DNA from: Burkholderiales bacterium
Lineage (GTDB): Bacteria; Pseudomonadota; Gammaproteobacteria; Burkholderiales; Burkholderiaceae_C
NCBI GenBank assembly: GCA_016191525.1
Contig: JACPOK010000040.1
Span: 244,897 to 308,896 of the forward strand
Direction: 5' to 3'
DNA length: 64,000 nt
Shown: positions 1-8,440 of the stretch, piece by piece
Layout: the number at the start of each line of letters is the position of its first letter
Numbering within the stretch: position 1 is the first letter of the stretch
Translations under genes and position numbers: made by a program
The notes under the pieces: model-generated
Told to the model about the DNA's origin: nothing
The model's input: only the letters and a program-made list of their open reading frames with translations
The model's database searches: none

Positions 1-760
1 TGGTTTCCACGCACTCACTGGCCACGCCAGGCCCCATCACCTCCGACAGGCCGTAGATATCCACCGCGTCCATGCCCATGCGCCTTTCAATCGCCGTGCG
101 CATGTCGTTGGTCCAGGGCTCCGCGCCAAAGATCCCCAGGCGCAGGGAGGATTGCGCGGGATCCAGCCCCTGGCGCTCGAATTCATCCGCGATGGCCAGC
201 ATGTAGCTGGGGGTGACCATGATGATGTCGGGCTTGAAGTCCTCGATCAGCTGCACCTGCCGCTCGGTCTGCCCGCCGCCGAAGGGCACCACCGTCAGCC
301 CCAGTTTCTCGGCGCCATAGTGCGCGCCAAGGCCGCCGGTGAACAGGCCGTAGCCATAACTGACATGCACCAGGTCACCGGGCCGCGCGCCGCCGGCGCG
401 GATGCTGCGCGCCACCACGTCCGACCAGGTGTCGATGTCGTTGCGCGTGTAGCCCACCACTGTGGGCTTGCCGGTGGTGCCGCTGGAGGCATGGATGCGC
501 ACGCACTGCTCGCGCGGCACAGCGAACATGCCGAAGGGGTAGCCGGCGCGCAGGTCCTGCTTGGTCGTGAAGGGGAATTTCGCCAGGTCGGCCAGGGAGC
601 GGCATTCATCCGGGTGCACACCGGCCGCGTCGAACTTCACCCGATAGGCCGGAGAGTTCGCATACGAATGCCGCAGGGTGGCCTGCAGCCGCTTGAGCTG
701 CAGGGCCTGCAGTTCGTCGCGGCTGGCTTTCTCGATCGGCTCCAGCGGAAAACTCTTCAT
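1..760 (-). CDS. paaK: Phenylacetate-CoA ligase, N-terminal part (runs off left edge)
   Basis: Activates phenylacetate to phenylacetyl-CoA with ATP, the entry step of aerobic phenylacetate degradation in the cytoplasm. About 253 codons are visible of a family length near 430-440. The adenylate-forming P-loop SSGTTGKPT lies at residues 92-100, and the family blocks [13 protein letters not shown] and [12 protein letters not shown] follow near the left edge. The ATG overlaps the paaI stop as ATGA (757-760), so it is translationally coupled as the third visible gene of a paaG-paaI-paaK operon. The reading frame is open to base 1; truncation is by the window, not by mutation. Confidence 0.95.
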   Translation of the reverse strand, partial: MKSFPLEPIEKASRDELQALQLKRLQATLRHSYANSPAYRVKFDAAGVHPDECRSLADLAKFPFTTKQDLRAGYPFGMFAVPREQCVRIHASSGTTGKPTVVGYTRNDIDTWSDVVARSIRAGGARPGDLVHVSYGYGLFTGGLGAHYGAEKLGLTVVPFGGGQTERQVQLIEDFKPDIIMVTPSYMLAIADEFERQGLDPAQSSLRLGIFGAEPWTNDMRTAIERRMGMDAVDIYGLSEVMGPGVASECVET

Positions 761-1194
761 GGTGTCTCCGGAATCACGGTTCCCTGGATCTGCGCGCTCT
801 TGCCGCGGAACATGGCGATCACTTCGCCGCGCTGGTTGATGACTTTCATGTCGTAAATGCCGTGCCGGCCCTGCAGGGCCTGCTCGATGCCCTCGCAGGT
901 GAGCACGTCACCCAGCTGACCGGGCTTGAGGAATTCGATGCTGCAGCCGGCGGCCACGGCCACCTTGTTGTGGCTGTTGCAGGCAAAGGCAAAAGTCGAG
1001 TCGGCCAGCGTGAAGATCAGCCCGCCGTGGCAGATGCGGTGGCCGTTGAGCATCGCCTCACGCACGGCCATGCGCATCACCGCGCGGCCGGGCCCGCAGC
1101 TCACCAGTTCCATCTGCATGAATTCGCGGCTGGCCTGGTCGGCCGCGAACATGCTTTCGCCGACCCGGGCGGCGAGTGCATCCGGGTCCATCAT
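757..1194 (-). CDS. paaI: Hydroxyphenylacetyl-CoA thioesterase PaaI
   Basis: A 145-residue hotdog-fold thioesterase that hydrolyses stalled (hydroxy)phenylacetyl-CoA intermediates and so frees CoA in the phenylacetate pathway. The signature [17 protein letters not shown] (residues 50-66) holds the HGG turn (56-58) and the catalytic aspartate D65 expected for PaaI. Length is normal for the family. It starts at an ATGA overlap with paaG (1191-1194) and ends at one with paaK, so all three are coupled. The second codon is also ATG, giving an alternative start one residue later. Confidence 0.93.
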   Translation of the reverse strand: MMDPDALAARVGESMFAADQASREFMQMELVSCGPGRAVMRMAVREAMLNGHRICHGGLIFTLADSTFAFACNSHNKVAVAAGCSIEFLKPGQLGDVLTCEGIEQALQGRHGIYDMKVINQRGEVIAMFRGKSAQIQGTVIPETP

Positions 1195-1994
1195 TCGCCC
1201 TTGAATTGCGGCGGCCGCTTTTGCCGGAAGGCCGTAACGCCTTCGATGAAGTCATGGGTCTTTCCGAGAGCGGATTGCGTGTCGCGCTCGAGGTCGAGCT
1301 GGGTATCCAGGTCGTTGCTCGCGGCGGCGCGCAGCAGTTTCCGCGTTTCCACCAGGGCCTTGGTCGGCATGGTGGCCAGGCGCCGCGCCAGCTTCATCGC
1401 GGCTTCGACGCAATCCTCGCCCTCGGCCGCGACGTCCCAGATCATTCCCCATTCCTTTGCGTCCCTGGCGCTCAGCTTGTCGCCCAGCATGGCCGCGCCC
1501 ATGGCTCTGGCCAGGCCGAGCTTTTTGATCAGGAACCAGGTGCCTCCCGCGTCGGGCACCAGGCCGATCTTGCTGAAGGCCTGCACGAAACTGGCGTCCG
1601 CCGCAGCGACCGCGAGATCGCACGTCATGGCGAGCGAAGCCCCGGCGCCGGCCGCGATGCCGTTCACGGCGGCGATGGTCGGAACGCGCAACGCCTGCAG
1701 CTTCCTCACCGTGGGGTTAAAGGCTTTCTCGATCACCGGCCCGGGATCGGCACGCCGGATCAGGTCCGGGCCAGGTTCCATGTTGAATTGCGCCAGGTCG
1801 GCGCCGGCGCAAAAGCCTCGCCCGGCGCCCGTGATGACCAGCGCGCGAATCGCTTTGTCGCCTTCGATGGTATCGAACGCCGCCCAGAGCTCATCGTGCA
1901 TGCCGCGCGTAAAACTGTTCAGTGCCTGGGGCCGGTTCAAGGTGATCAGCGCCACCGCGCCGCGGGTCTCGAACAGGATGGTCTTTTCGGTCAT
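1191..1994 (-). CDS. paaG: 1,2-epoxyphenylacetyl-CoA isomerase PaaG (crotonase family)
   Basis: Crotonase-fold protein of 267 residues. PaaG isomerises ring-1,2-epoxyphenylacetyl-CoA to the oxepin-CoA before ring opening. The oxyanion-hole region [18 protein letters not shown] (111-128) lacks the first hydratase glutamate, and IGLVPDAGG (143-151) carries an aspartate in place of the hydratase pattern, as in PaaG rather than a true hydratase. It is the first visible gene of the paaGIK operon, with its promoter in the 103-bp divergent gap at 1995-2097. Another paa-type isomerase is possible but the order with paaI and paaK makes PaaG the best call. Confidence 0.9.
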   Translation of the reverse strand: MTEKTILFETRGAVALITLNRPQALNSFTRGMHDELWAAFDTIEGDKAIRALVITGAGRGFCAGADLAQFNMEPGPDLIRRADPGPVIEKAFNPTVRKLQALRVPTIAAVNGIAAGAGASLAMTCDLAVAAADASFVQAFSKIGLVPDAGGTWFLIKKLGLARAMGAAMLGDKLSARDAKEWGMIWDVAAEGEDCVEAAMKLARRLATMPTKALVETRKLLRAAASNDLDTQLDLERDTQSALGKTHDFIEGVTAFRQKRPPQFKGE

Positions 1995-2025
1995 GTCAGG
2001 TCTCCTGAAGGCACTTTACCATTGC

Positions 2026-2041
2026 CCGACCAATCGGTCGG
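2026..2041. promoter_or_regulatory. Palindrome in paaG/crotonase divergent promoter region, candidate TetR-type (PaaR-like) operator
   Basis: CCGACC, four bases, GGTCGG: a perfect 6-bp inverted repeat in the 103-bp gap between the paa operon and the divergent crotonase gene. TetR-family regulators of phenylacetate genes in betaproteobacteria are known to bind inverted repeats in such gaps; assignment to PaaR is inference because no regulator gene is in view. Confidence 0.55.
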
Positions 2042-2097
2042 CTAATCAATTGCTTGGGTATAGTCGCTTCCATTGCAACAGAAATCCGGAAATCAGC

Positions 2098-2877
2098 ATG
2101 GCCAACCAACACATCGAAGTGCGCACCGAAGCCGGCAAGGTCGGCGTCGTCACGCTGAACCGCCCCAAGCAGCTCAATGCGCTGAACAACGAGCTGATGG
2201 ACGAGCTGGGCGCCGCGCTAAAGGCCTTCGACGCCGACGAAGCCATCGGCTGCATGATCATCACCGGCAGCGAAAAGGCCTTCGCTGCGGGCGCCGACAT
2301 CGGTGCCATGGCCACCTACAGCTATGCCGACGTGTACAAGGGCGACTACATCACCCGCAACTGGGAAACCATCCGCTCCATCCGCAAACCCGTGATCGCG
2401 GCGGTGAGCGGTTTCGCCCTGGGCGGCGGCTGTGAGCTGGCCATGATGTGCGACTTCATCATCGCGGCCGACAACGCGAAGTTCGGCCAGCCCGAGATCA
2501 AGCTGGGCATCATTCCCGGCGCCGGCGGCACGCAGCGGCTGCCGCGCGCGGTGGGCAAATCGAAGGCGATGGACATGGCGCTGACGGGCCGCATGATGGA
2601 TGCCACCGAAGCCGAGCGCTCGGGCCTGGTCAGCCGCGTGGTGCCGCTGGACAAGCTGATGGACGAGGCACTGGGCGCGGCCCTGGTGATCTGCGATTTT
2701 TCGCAGATCGCCGTGATGTCGGCCAAGGAGTCGGTCAACCGCTCGTTCGAAGGCAGCCTGTCGGACGGCGTGATGTTCGAGCGGCGCATGTTCCACGCCC
2801 TGTTCGCCACCAGCGACCAGAAGGAAGGCATGGACGCGTTTGTGAACAAGCGCAAGGCGCAGTTCAAGCATCAGTAG
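2098..2877 (+). CDS. Enoyl-CoA hydratase (PaaF-like)
   Basis: A 259-residue crotonase that hydrates trans-2-enoyl-CoA. Both catalytic glutamates are present 20 residues apart, E113 in [11 protein letters not shown] and E133 in [21 protein letters not shown], matching mitochondrial-type hydratases. ATG at 2098 is chosen because the homologous N-terminus ([21 protein letters not shown]) begins there; the frame stays open far upstream, but that stretch is antisense to paaG. It is divergent from the paa operon and probably serves beta-oxidation-like steps after ring cleavage, as PaaF does, though a general fatty-acid hydratase cannot be excluded. Confidence 0.9.
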   Translation: MANQHIEVRTEAGKVGVVTLNRPKQLNALNNELMDELGAALKAFDADEAIGCMIITGSEKAFAAGADIGAMATYSYADVYKGDYITRNWETIRSIRKPVIAAVSGFALGGGCELAMMCDFIIAADNAKFGQPEIKLGIIPGAGGTQRLPRAVGKSKAMDMALTGRMMDATEAERSGLVSRVVPLDKLMDEALGAALVICDFSQIAVMSAKESVNRSFEGSLSDGVMFERRMFHALFATSDQKEGMDAFVNKRKAQFKHQ

Positions 2878-2886
2878 CGCGCGGCT

Positions 2887-3807
2887 TCAGCGCTGCGTGA
2901 GCCGCCGCAGCTCTTCGCGCAGCGCCTGAAGCAGCGCGGGATCGGGCCGGCCGGTGAGGATGCGCCCACCTTGGGTCCACCGCACCTGCGGACCGGAAAT
3001 CTCCAGCGTGGCCTGCGCTTGCTGCGGCCCGCGCAACTCGATCCTGTCGCCCGCGGGTTCCGCCAGGGGCTCCGTACCGGTGGCAGCCGCAGCCGCTGCC
3101 GCAACCAGCGCGGCCAGCCGGCCGCCCTGCTCGCGCGCCACTTCGACGGTCCTGCCGTCAACGCTGATGAGCGCCACCGTCCATGGCGGTGAAAGAGTGA
3201 AACCCTGCGCAAGCGCGGGCGCCGCCTGCCGCGCCGCCGGAGCGGCCGCCGGTGCGGCGGGTGCCGGCATGGGCGACGCCCGCTCGCTGGCGACACTGCC
3301 CGCAGAGGCCACGCTGTCTGCCTGCCTCGCTTCAACCGGTGGCGCAGCGGCGCTTTTGGCCAGCGGCGCAGCTTCTTCGCGCAGGCGCGGCGCGGCGGGC
3401 TTGCGGTCGGTTTCCGGCCGCGGCGAGGCTTTCTTCGCGGGCTCGGCGGGCGCCGGCGTGGGGGCGCTCGTGGCGGCTGGTGTAGCCGGCGCTGCAGGCG
3501 CGGGCAGAGCTTGCGCCGGAGCGGGCAGTTGCGCCATCGGGCCATCCGGCACCGCGCCGGGAATTTCATGGTCGCGCCACAGCAGCGTCACCAGGCTGGC
3601 CAGCAGCAGCGTGGCGAAGGCCGCGTTCCAGGGCATGCGCTGGCCGGGTGCCGCAGGCGCCAGCCGCCTCCACCATGTCGCTTCGGATGAAACAGCGCGG
3701 CGGGCGGCCAGCCGGATCGCATGGCGCGTCGCCGCCGCCGGCAGCATGTGTGCGTCGGGTGCGGACTCCAGCGCGCGTTTCAGCCGTGCGTCGCGAAGCT
3801 CGCTCAT
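2887..3807 (-). CDS. Putative anti-sigma factor, single-pass membrane protein
   Basis: Predicted 306-residue protein. Residues 1-59 are cytoplasmic, one membrane helix lies near 60-77 (AAFATLLLASLVTLLW), then a long Pro/Ala-rich linker (about 85-210) and a small C-terminal domain (about 210-306). The ATG overlaps the ECF sigma-factor stop as ATGA (3804-3807), the usual arrangement for a sigma/anti-sigma pair, so an anti-sigma role is inferred from position and topology. I recognise no ZAS zinc motif. Longer upstream starts would lie inside the sigma gene and are rejected. The low-complexity linker is probably periplasmic. Confidence 0.65.
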   Translation of the reverse strand: MSELRDARLKRALESAPDAHMLPAAATRHAIRLAARRAVSSEATWWRRLAPAAPGQRMPWNAAFATLLLASLVTLLWRDHEIPGAVPDGPMAQLPAPAQALPAPAAPATPAATSAPTPAPAEPAKKASPRPETDRKPAAPRLREEAAPLAKSAAAPPVEARQADSVASAGSVASERASPMPAPAAPAAAPAARQAAPALAQGFTLSPPWTVALISVDGRTVEVAREQGGRLAALVAAAAAAATGTEPLAEPAGDRIELRGPQQAQATLEISGPQVRWTQGGRILTGRPDPALLQALREELRRLTQR

Positions 3808-4409
3808 GCCGGCTGCTCCAGCACTTCGAGATAGCGCTTCATGCAGCCGCGCAGCTTCTGCAGCGCGTAGCGCAACCGGCTCTTCGCGGTTTCGAAGGCC
3901 AGGCCCAGGCGTTGCGCGAGCTCTTCCACGCTGGCGCCATCCTCGTGGTGCAGCAGGAAGGCGGCGCGCTGGGCGTCGGGCAACTCGTCCAGGCAATGCA
4001 GCAGCTGCTGCCCGGCCGCGCGCCAGAATGCGACGTCCTCACTGGACGGATGGGTCAGGTCCAGCTGCGCCTGCAGCCACTCCAGCGGGTCGTCCTGGTC
4101 GTCACGCGCTTCCGGCGAGACTTCGCGCCCGCTGGTGCGAAGCCGGTCCATGGCCGCGTTGTGCGCGATGGTGAAGGCCCAGGTGCGCCAGGCCGCGCCC
4201 TGCGGCGAGAAGCTGGCGCGCGCAGTGACGATCCGCAGCCAGGTGTCCTGGAACACCTCGTCGGCCTGCGCCGCCAGCGGCGCGCCCAGCAGCCGGCGCA
4301 CGAAGCGGAACAGCGCGCCTTCATGGCGGGCGTACAGGACGTCGAACGCGGCGGCGTCGCCCTGGGCATAGGCCAGCATCAGTTGCTCGTCGGGCATGTC
4401 GCGGTGCAT
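3804..4409 (-). CDS. ECF-type RNA polymerase sigma factor (sigma-70 family)
   Basis: About 201 residues with region 2 (AYAQGDAAAFDVLYARHEG, then ADEVFQDTWLRI, residues 14-60) and region 4 (LPDAQRAAFLLHHEDGASVEELAQRLGL followed by ETAKSRLRYALQKLR, residues 143-187), the two domains of an ECF factor; no region 1 or 3 is seen. Starts at 4409 (MHRD) and 4397 (MPDEQ) are both possible; neither has a clear Shine-Dalgarno. It is coupled by ATGA to the membrane protein downstream and divergent from a VWA lipoprotein, suggesting an envelope-sensing regulon that may include that neighbour. Confidence 0.9.
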   Translation of the reverse strand: MHRDMPDEQLMLAYAQGDAAAFDVLYARHEGALFRFVRRLLGAPLAAQADEVFQDTWLRIVTARASFSPQGAAWRTWAFTIAHNAAMDRLRTSGREVSPEARDDQDDPLEWLQAQLDLTHPSSEDVAFWRAAGQQLLHCLDELPDAQRAAFLLHHEDGASVEELAQRLGLAFETAKSRLRYALQKLRGCMKRYLEVLEQPA

Positions 4410-4532
4410 GAACAGATTTTCACACCACGTTGTACGGGGCACAGCGTGCATCGGGGTTAAACACGAGCGATCTTTTTCACCCTGCCCGCGCTGGCCGGCC
4501 GTATCAGCCTTCACCACAACCTGGAGGCCCCG

Positions 4533-5993
4533 ATGAAAAAGCACCCGCCCCGCTCCCTTGCCGCCCTGCTCAGCGCCCAGCTGATGCTGGCGGCCTGCAC
4601 CGCCACCGCCCACACGCCGCTGCCGCCCGAGCCCGCCCGCTGGCCGGAGCCGCAGATCCAGTCGTGGCCGCAGGCACCGGCCGTGGTGCGCGCCGCTCCC
4701 AATTTCCAGGCACCTTCCGCCAGCCATTGCGCGCGCCCGATCCAGACGCGCGAAGTACCTGGCTGGCCGCAAGGCCAGGCCGGCGTGGAACTGCGCGGGC
4801 GCACGGCCAAATCGGCATCGGCCGAAGCGGCCGCCGGTTCGCTCGCAGCGCCGGCGCCGGCAGCGCGCGCGGAATCCGGCGCCACGGCGGACGCGGCCCG
4901 CAAGCCCGCCTCGCCATCCTTCGCGCCACCGCAGCCGCAGCGCCAGCAACAGCCCCCGCAGCAGATCGTCACGGCCGGCATGGTCGATGACAACGCCGAC
5001 TTCACCAGCTACCTGGCATTTCGCGACCGCACGCGCGTGGAGCATCGCGCGCGCGACATCCGCGAGCGCTACCTGCTTGAGGTCAAGGATGCCCGAGGCC
5101 GCGGCATCTCAGATGCCGAGGTGGCGGTGCAGGCCCCGAGCGGCCACGCGATGTGGGCGCGCACCGACACCGCAGGCCGCGTCTGGCTGCACCCCAACGC
5201 ATTCGACCCGTCGCGCTCGCCCTGGTATGACGTGGCGGTGCGCAAGGACGGGCGCCAGTCGTCGGGCCGGCTGCAACGGGGCCAGAAGAGCGCGGTGGAG
5301 GTGGTGCTGGAAGCCCGGCCCGCCGAAGCCCGCGCCCGGCTGGACCTGGTGTTCCTGGTCGATGCCACCGGCTCCATGGCCGACGAGATCGACAAGCTCA
5401 AGGCCACCTTGCGCACGATTGCCGCCGACGTGGCACGCCTGCCCAGCCAGCCGGACCTGTGCTTCGGCCTGGTGGCCTATCGGGACAAGGGCGATGCCTT
5501 CCTGCTGCGCAGCCACGACTTCACCAACGACCTGGGGGCCTTCCAGGGCGTGCTCAATGCGCTGCATGCAGCGGGCGGCGGCGACTACCCCGAGGCCATG
5601 AACGAGGCGCTGCACGAAACCGTGCACAACCTCAGCTGGCGCGGCGACGGTGCCACCCGCATGGTGGTTCTGCTGGCCGACGCGCCCCCGCACCTGGACT
5701 ACGGGGGCCCGTACTACGACGATGACATGCTGGCCGCGCTGGGCAAGGGCATCAAGGTGTTCAGCGTGGGCGCCAGCGGCCTGGACAAGCAGGGCGAATA
5801 CATCCAGCGGCAGATCGCCCAGTACACCGGAGGGCGCTTCGTTTTCCTGACCTACGCCCAGGCCCACCATCCCGGCAGCGGCCCCGGCCGCGAGACCGTG
5901 CACGACGTGAACAACTATTCGGTGGACACGCTGGACCGCCTGGTGGTGCGGCTGGTATCGGAAGAGCTGGGGAAATTGGCGCGCGGGAGCTGA
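4533..5993 (+). CDS. VWA-domain lipoprotein
   Basis: A 486-residue exported lipoprotein: lipobox LMLAAC with C22 as lipidated cysteine, a Pro/Gln-rich spacer to about 150, a beta-sandwich-like segment (about 180-260, containing DARGRGISDAEVAVQAPSG), then a von Willebrand A domain (about 270-480). The metal-ion site is readable as DATGSM (D277, T279, S281) with a later aspartate in LLADAPP (D383), so ion binding looks intact. GGAGG lies just upstream of the ATG. It is divergent from an ECF sigma/anti-sigma pair across a 123-bp gap, which suggests but does not prove control by that sigma factor. Substrate or partner is unknown. Confidence 0.8.
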   Translation: MKKHPPRSLAALLSAQLMLAACTATAHTPLPPEPARWPEPQIQSWPQAPAVVRAAPNFQAPSASHCARPIQTREVPGWPQGQAGVELRGRTAKSASAEAAAGSLAAPAPAARAESGATADAARKPASPSFAPPQPQRQQQPPQQIVTAGMVDDNADFTSYLAFRDRTRVEHRARDIRERYLLEVKDARGRGISDAEVAVQAPSGHAMWARTDTAGRVWLHPNAFDPSRSPWYDVAVRKDGRQSSGRLQRGQKSAVEVVLEARPAEARARLDLVFLVDATGSMADEIDKLKATLRTIAADVARLPSQPDLCFGLVAYRDKGDAFLLRSHDFTNDLGAFQGVLNALHAAGGGDYPEAMNEALHETVHNLSWRGDGATRMVVLLADAPPHLDYGGPYYDDDMLAALGKGIKVFSVGASGLDKQGEYIQRQIAQYTGGRFVFLTYAQAHHPGSGPGRETVHDVNNYSVDTLDRLVVRLVSEELGKLARGS

Positions 5994-6008
5994 TTAGCGG
6001 CGATTGGC

Positions 6009-6014
6009 TATAAT
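6009..6014 (+). promoter_or_regulatory. -10 hexamer of the tRNA-Met promoter
   Basis: A perfect TATAAT nine bases before the tRNA, in the 30-bp space after the VWA gene. No good -35 is seen at 16-18 bp, so only the -10 is called. Confidence 0.6.
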
Positions 6015-6023
6015 CGTCGGCTC

Positions 6024-6100
6024 GGCGCTTTAGCTCAGTCGGTTAGAGCGATGGAATCATAATCCACAGGTCCGCGGTTCGAATCCGTGAAGCGCCACCA
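6024..6100 (+). tRNA. tRNA-Met (CAT)
   Basis: A 77-nt cloverleaf with acceptor arm GGCGCTT pairing with AAGCGCC, D-arm GCTC/GAGC, anticodon loop ATCATAA with anticodon CAT, TPsiC loop TTCGAAT, and an encoded CCA end at 6098-6100. The anticodon stem has four good pairs plus an A-C closing mismatch. The 7-base loop and variable region fit elongator Met; a CAT anticodon could also be tRNA-Ile2 (lysidine-modified) and initiator Met is unlikely because the three G-C pairs in the anticodon stem are absent. Confidence 0.9.
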
Positions 6101-6106
6101 GAATTC

Positions 6107-6138
6107 AAAGCCCTGGGCCATATGGTCCGGGGCTTTTT
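6107..6138 (+). terminator. Intrinsic terminator after tRNA-Met
   Basis: Long stem: AAAGCCC pairs with GGGCTTT, continued by G/C pairs and wobbles to a CCATATGG centre, followed by a T-run at 6133-6138. It sits between the tRNA and the convergent Bug receptor gene and may work for both. Confidence 0.88.
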
Positions 6139-6143
6139 TATGC

Positions 6144-7106
6144 CTATTCCACCTTCGCGCCGGAGGCCCTGACGATGGCGCCGGCAGTGTCCCAGTCGGC
6201 GCGCAGCAGCTTGCCGAAATCGTCGGCGGACATGGCGCCCGTTTCCACGCCGAGATTGGCGAAGCGCTGCTGCACTGCCGGGTCGGCCAGTACCTTCTGC
6301 ATGGCGGCGTTCAGGCGCTCCACTTCCGCCTTAGGCGTCGATGCCGGCGCCAGCAGGCCGATCCACGAATCAAACTTGTAGCCCGGTACGCCCGCCTCGG
6401 CCACGGTGGGCAGGTCCGGCAGGAAGCGAGAGCGCGTGGTGCCGGTGTAAGCCAGCAGCTTGATGCGCGCATCCTGCTTGAAGGGCACCACGCCGATCAC
6501 CGCCGGCACCACGCCCTGCACGCGGCCCGCCAGCACTTCGTTGACTGCGTCGCCGGTGGACTTCATGGGAATGTGCTGCATCTCCGCGCCGGCTTTCGCC
6601 AGGAACGACGCCATGCCCAGGTGGGTTGCGCTGCCATTGCCCGCCGATGCGTAGTTCAGCTTGCCGGGCTGCGACTTGACCAGCTTCACGTAGTCGGCCA
6701 GGTTGTTCACGCCCAGGCCGCCCGGCGCGGCGATCACGTAGCCCGAGTTGCCCAGGTAGGTGACGCCGACAAAATCCTTGATGGGGTCGTAGCCCAGTTT
6801 GGAATACATGTGGCCGGCCAGCGTGTGGCTGGCAGCCGCCAGCACCAGCGTGTTGCCGTCGCCGGCGGCCTTGGCCACCTGGGCCGTGCCGATGGTGCCG
6901 CCCGCGCCGGCGCGGTTTTCCACCAGCACCGAGGCATTGAGTTCCTTGCCCAGTTCATTGTTGAAGGTGCGGGCGATGGTGTCCTGCACCGCCCCCGGCC
7001 CGAACGGCACGATGATGTGGATGACGCGCTGCGCCAGCGCGGGGCCGCTGGCCAGCAGCGCCAGCACGCCGGCTGCCGCCAGGCGGCGAATGACGGAAAA
7101 CTTCAT
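6144..7106 (-). CDS. Tripartite tricarboxylate transporter substrate-binding protein (Bug/TctC family)
   Basis: Periplasmic solute receptor, 320 residues, with a signal peptide (MKFSVIRRLAAAGVLALLAS, cleavage after about residue 25) and the family pattern IHIIVPFGPGAVQDTIAR, ENRAGAGGTIGT and FLPDLPTVAEAGVPGY. These receptors bind small carboxylates and amides. The partner membrane proteins TctA/TctB are not in the window, as is common for orphan Bug genes in Burkholderiales. Its start overlaps the upstream M20 amidohydrolase stop (ATGA, 7103-7106), so the ligand may be the substrate or product of that enzyme. Confidence 0.9.
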   Translation of the reverse strand: MKFSVIRRLAAAGVLALLASGPALAQRVIHIIVPFGPGAVQDTIARTFNNELGKELNASVLVENRAGAGGTIGTAQVAKAAGDGNTLVLAAASHTLAGHMYSKLGYDPIKDFVGVTYLGNSGYVIAAPGGLGVNNLADYVKLVKSQPGKLNYASAGNGSATHLGMASFLAKAGAEMQHIPMKSTGDAVNEVLAGRVQGVVPAVIGVVPFKQDARIKLLAYTGTTRSRFLPDLPTVAEAGVPGYKFDSWIGLLAPASTPKAEVERLNAAMQKVLADPAVQQRFANLGVETGAMSADDFGKLLRADWDTAGAIVRASGAKVE

Positions 7107-8308
7107 GACTTCTCCTGGGGTTGTGCCAGCCAGCGCTGCGCCAGCCGGACGAAATAACTCGCGCCGATGGGAATGATCTCGTCGTTGAAATCGAACGAGG
7201 TGTTATGGATGATGCACGGCCCGGCGCCGTGGTCGGGCAGGCGGTGGCCGCCGTCGCCATTGCCGATGAAGGCATAGCAGCCGGGCCTGGCGCGCAGCAT
7301 GTGGGCAAAGTCCTCGGCGCCCATGACGGCCGGCAGGTTTTCATTGACGCGGCCGTCCCCCACCACCTCGCGCATCACATTGGCGGCGAATCGCGCTTCC
7401 TTTTCGTGGTTGACCACGGGCGGCGAAGCGCGGCGGAACATGACCTCGGCGGTGCAGCCCTGCGCCTGCGCGATGTGCTCCGCCAGCTGGCGCAGGCCCG
7501 CTTCTATCCTGTCCAGCGCATCGACCGAGAAGGTGCGCACAGTGCCGCCCACCCAAGCCTTGTCCGGGATGACATTCGGCGCGTCGGAGCCCTGGATCTG
7601 TGTGACGGCCAGCAGCGCGCGCTCGGTCGAATTGACCACCCGCGGCACCAGCGACTGCAGCTGCTGGGCGAGGTTGATGGTGGCGGCGACCGGGTCGATG
7701 CCCGTGTGCGGCATGGAAGCATGCGTGCCGCGGCCGGTGAGCGTCACGCGCCAGGTATTGCTGGACGCCATCAGCGCGCCATGGTTGAGCGCGAAGTCGC
7801 CCACCGCGCCGATCGAAAAGTTGTGCAGCGCGAACACCGCCTCGCAGGGGAAGCGCTCGAAGAGGCCCTCCTGCATCATCTTGAGCGCGCCGGCCTTGCC
7901 CATCTCCTCCGCCGGCTGGAAGATGAAGTTCACCGTGCCGCTGAAGTCCCGGCTTTGCGAGAGGTGCCAGGCCGCCGCCAGCAGCATGGCGGTGTGGCCG
8001 TCGTGCCCACAGGCGTGCATGCGGCCGTCGTTTTGCGATCGGTGGGGAAAGCGGTTTTCTTCCTGCAGCGGCAGCGCATCCATGTCGGCGCGGATGCCGA
8101 TGGTGCGCGGGCCGTCGCCGCAGCGCAGCACGCCGACCACGCCGGTGCCTGCGATGCCGGTGTGCACATCAATGCCCCACTCGGCCAGCAGCTCGGCCAC
8201 CATTTTCGAGGTGCGGTGCTCCTCGAATCCCAGTTCGGGGTGCGCATGGATGTCGCGCCGCAGGCGGACAAAGCGCGAAACGTCCGCAAAGCTGTCAACC
8301 AGGTTCAT
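7103..8308 (-). CDS. M20 family amidohydrolase (hippurate hydrolase-like)
   Basis: A 401-residue cytoplasmic metallopeptidase of the HipO/IAA-amino-acid-hydrolase type that would cleave an N-acyl amino acid or related amide. Metal-binding blocks visible: MHACGHDGH (C100, H102), QPAEE (E134/E135) and a later ALHNF histidine block; the dimerisation lid lies between. It starts a two-gene operon with a coupled Bug receptor and is divergent from a TRAP transporter. The exact substrate cannot be read from the sequence. Confidence 0.88.
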   Translation of the reverse strand: MNLVDSFADVSRFVRLRRDIHAHPELGFEEHRTSKMVAELLAEWGIDVHTGIAGTGVVGVLRCGDGPRTIGIRADMDALPLQEENRFPHRSQNDGRMHACGHDGHTAMLLAAAWHLSQSRDFSGTVNFIFQPAEEMGKAGALKMMQEGLFERFPCEAVFALHNFSIGAVGDFALNHGALMASSNTWRVTLTGRGTHASMPHTGIDPVAATINLAQQLQSLVPRVVNSTERALLAVTQIQGSDAPNVIPDKAWVGGTVRTFSVDALDRIEAGLRQLAEHIAQAQGCTAEVMFRRASPPVVNHEKEARFAANVMREVVGDGRVNENLPAVMGAEDFAHMLRARPGCYAFIGNGDGGHRLPDHGAGPCIIHNTSFDFNDEIIPIGASYFVRLAQRWLAQPQEKS

Positions 8309-8332
8309 CGAGTCTCCTTAAAACGTCCGCAT

Positions 8333-8380
8333 CCTTCGGCACAGAGGAGGATTGCGCTACCCCGAAGGCTGGGATATAGT
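8333..8380 (+). promoter_or_regulatory. Promoter of the TRAP operon with an inverted repeat
   Basis: TTGCGC at 8352-8357 and TATAGT at 8375-8380 are spaced 17 bp, a sigma-70-type promoter for dctP about 60 bases downstream. A 7-bp inverted repeat CCTTCGG (8333-8339) / CCGAAGG (8362-8368) flanks and overlaps the spacer, a plausible operator for the divergent M20 and TRAP operons. No cognate regulator gene is adjacent. Confidence 0.6.
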
Positions 8381-8440
8381 GATTTTGGCCCTTGCCGTGA
8401 GTTGCCGGCTCCAAATCAAAATATTAACGGAGACAACGAC

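Noticed and set aside
862..2877. A 671-codon open frame on the plus strand covering paaI and paaG antisense and continuing into the crotonase
   Set aside because: Only residues from ATG 2098 match a family. The upstream part is a GC-rich antisense shadow of paaG/paaI.
6024..6100. tRNA with CAT anticodon considered as initiator tRNA
   Set aside because: The three consecutive G-C pairs of the anticodon stem that mark initiator tRNA are absent.
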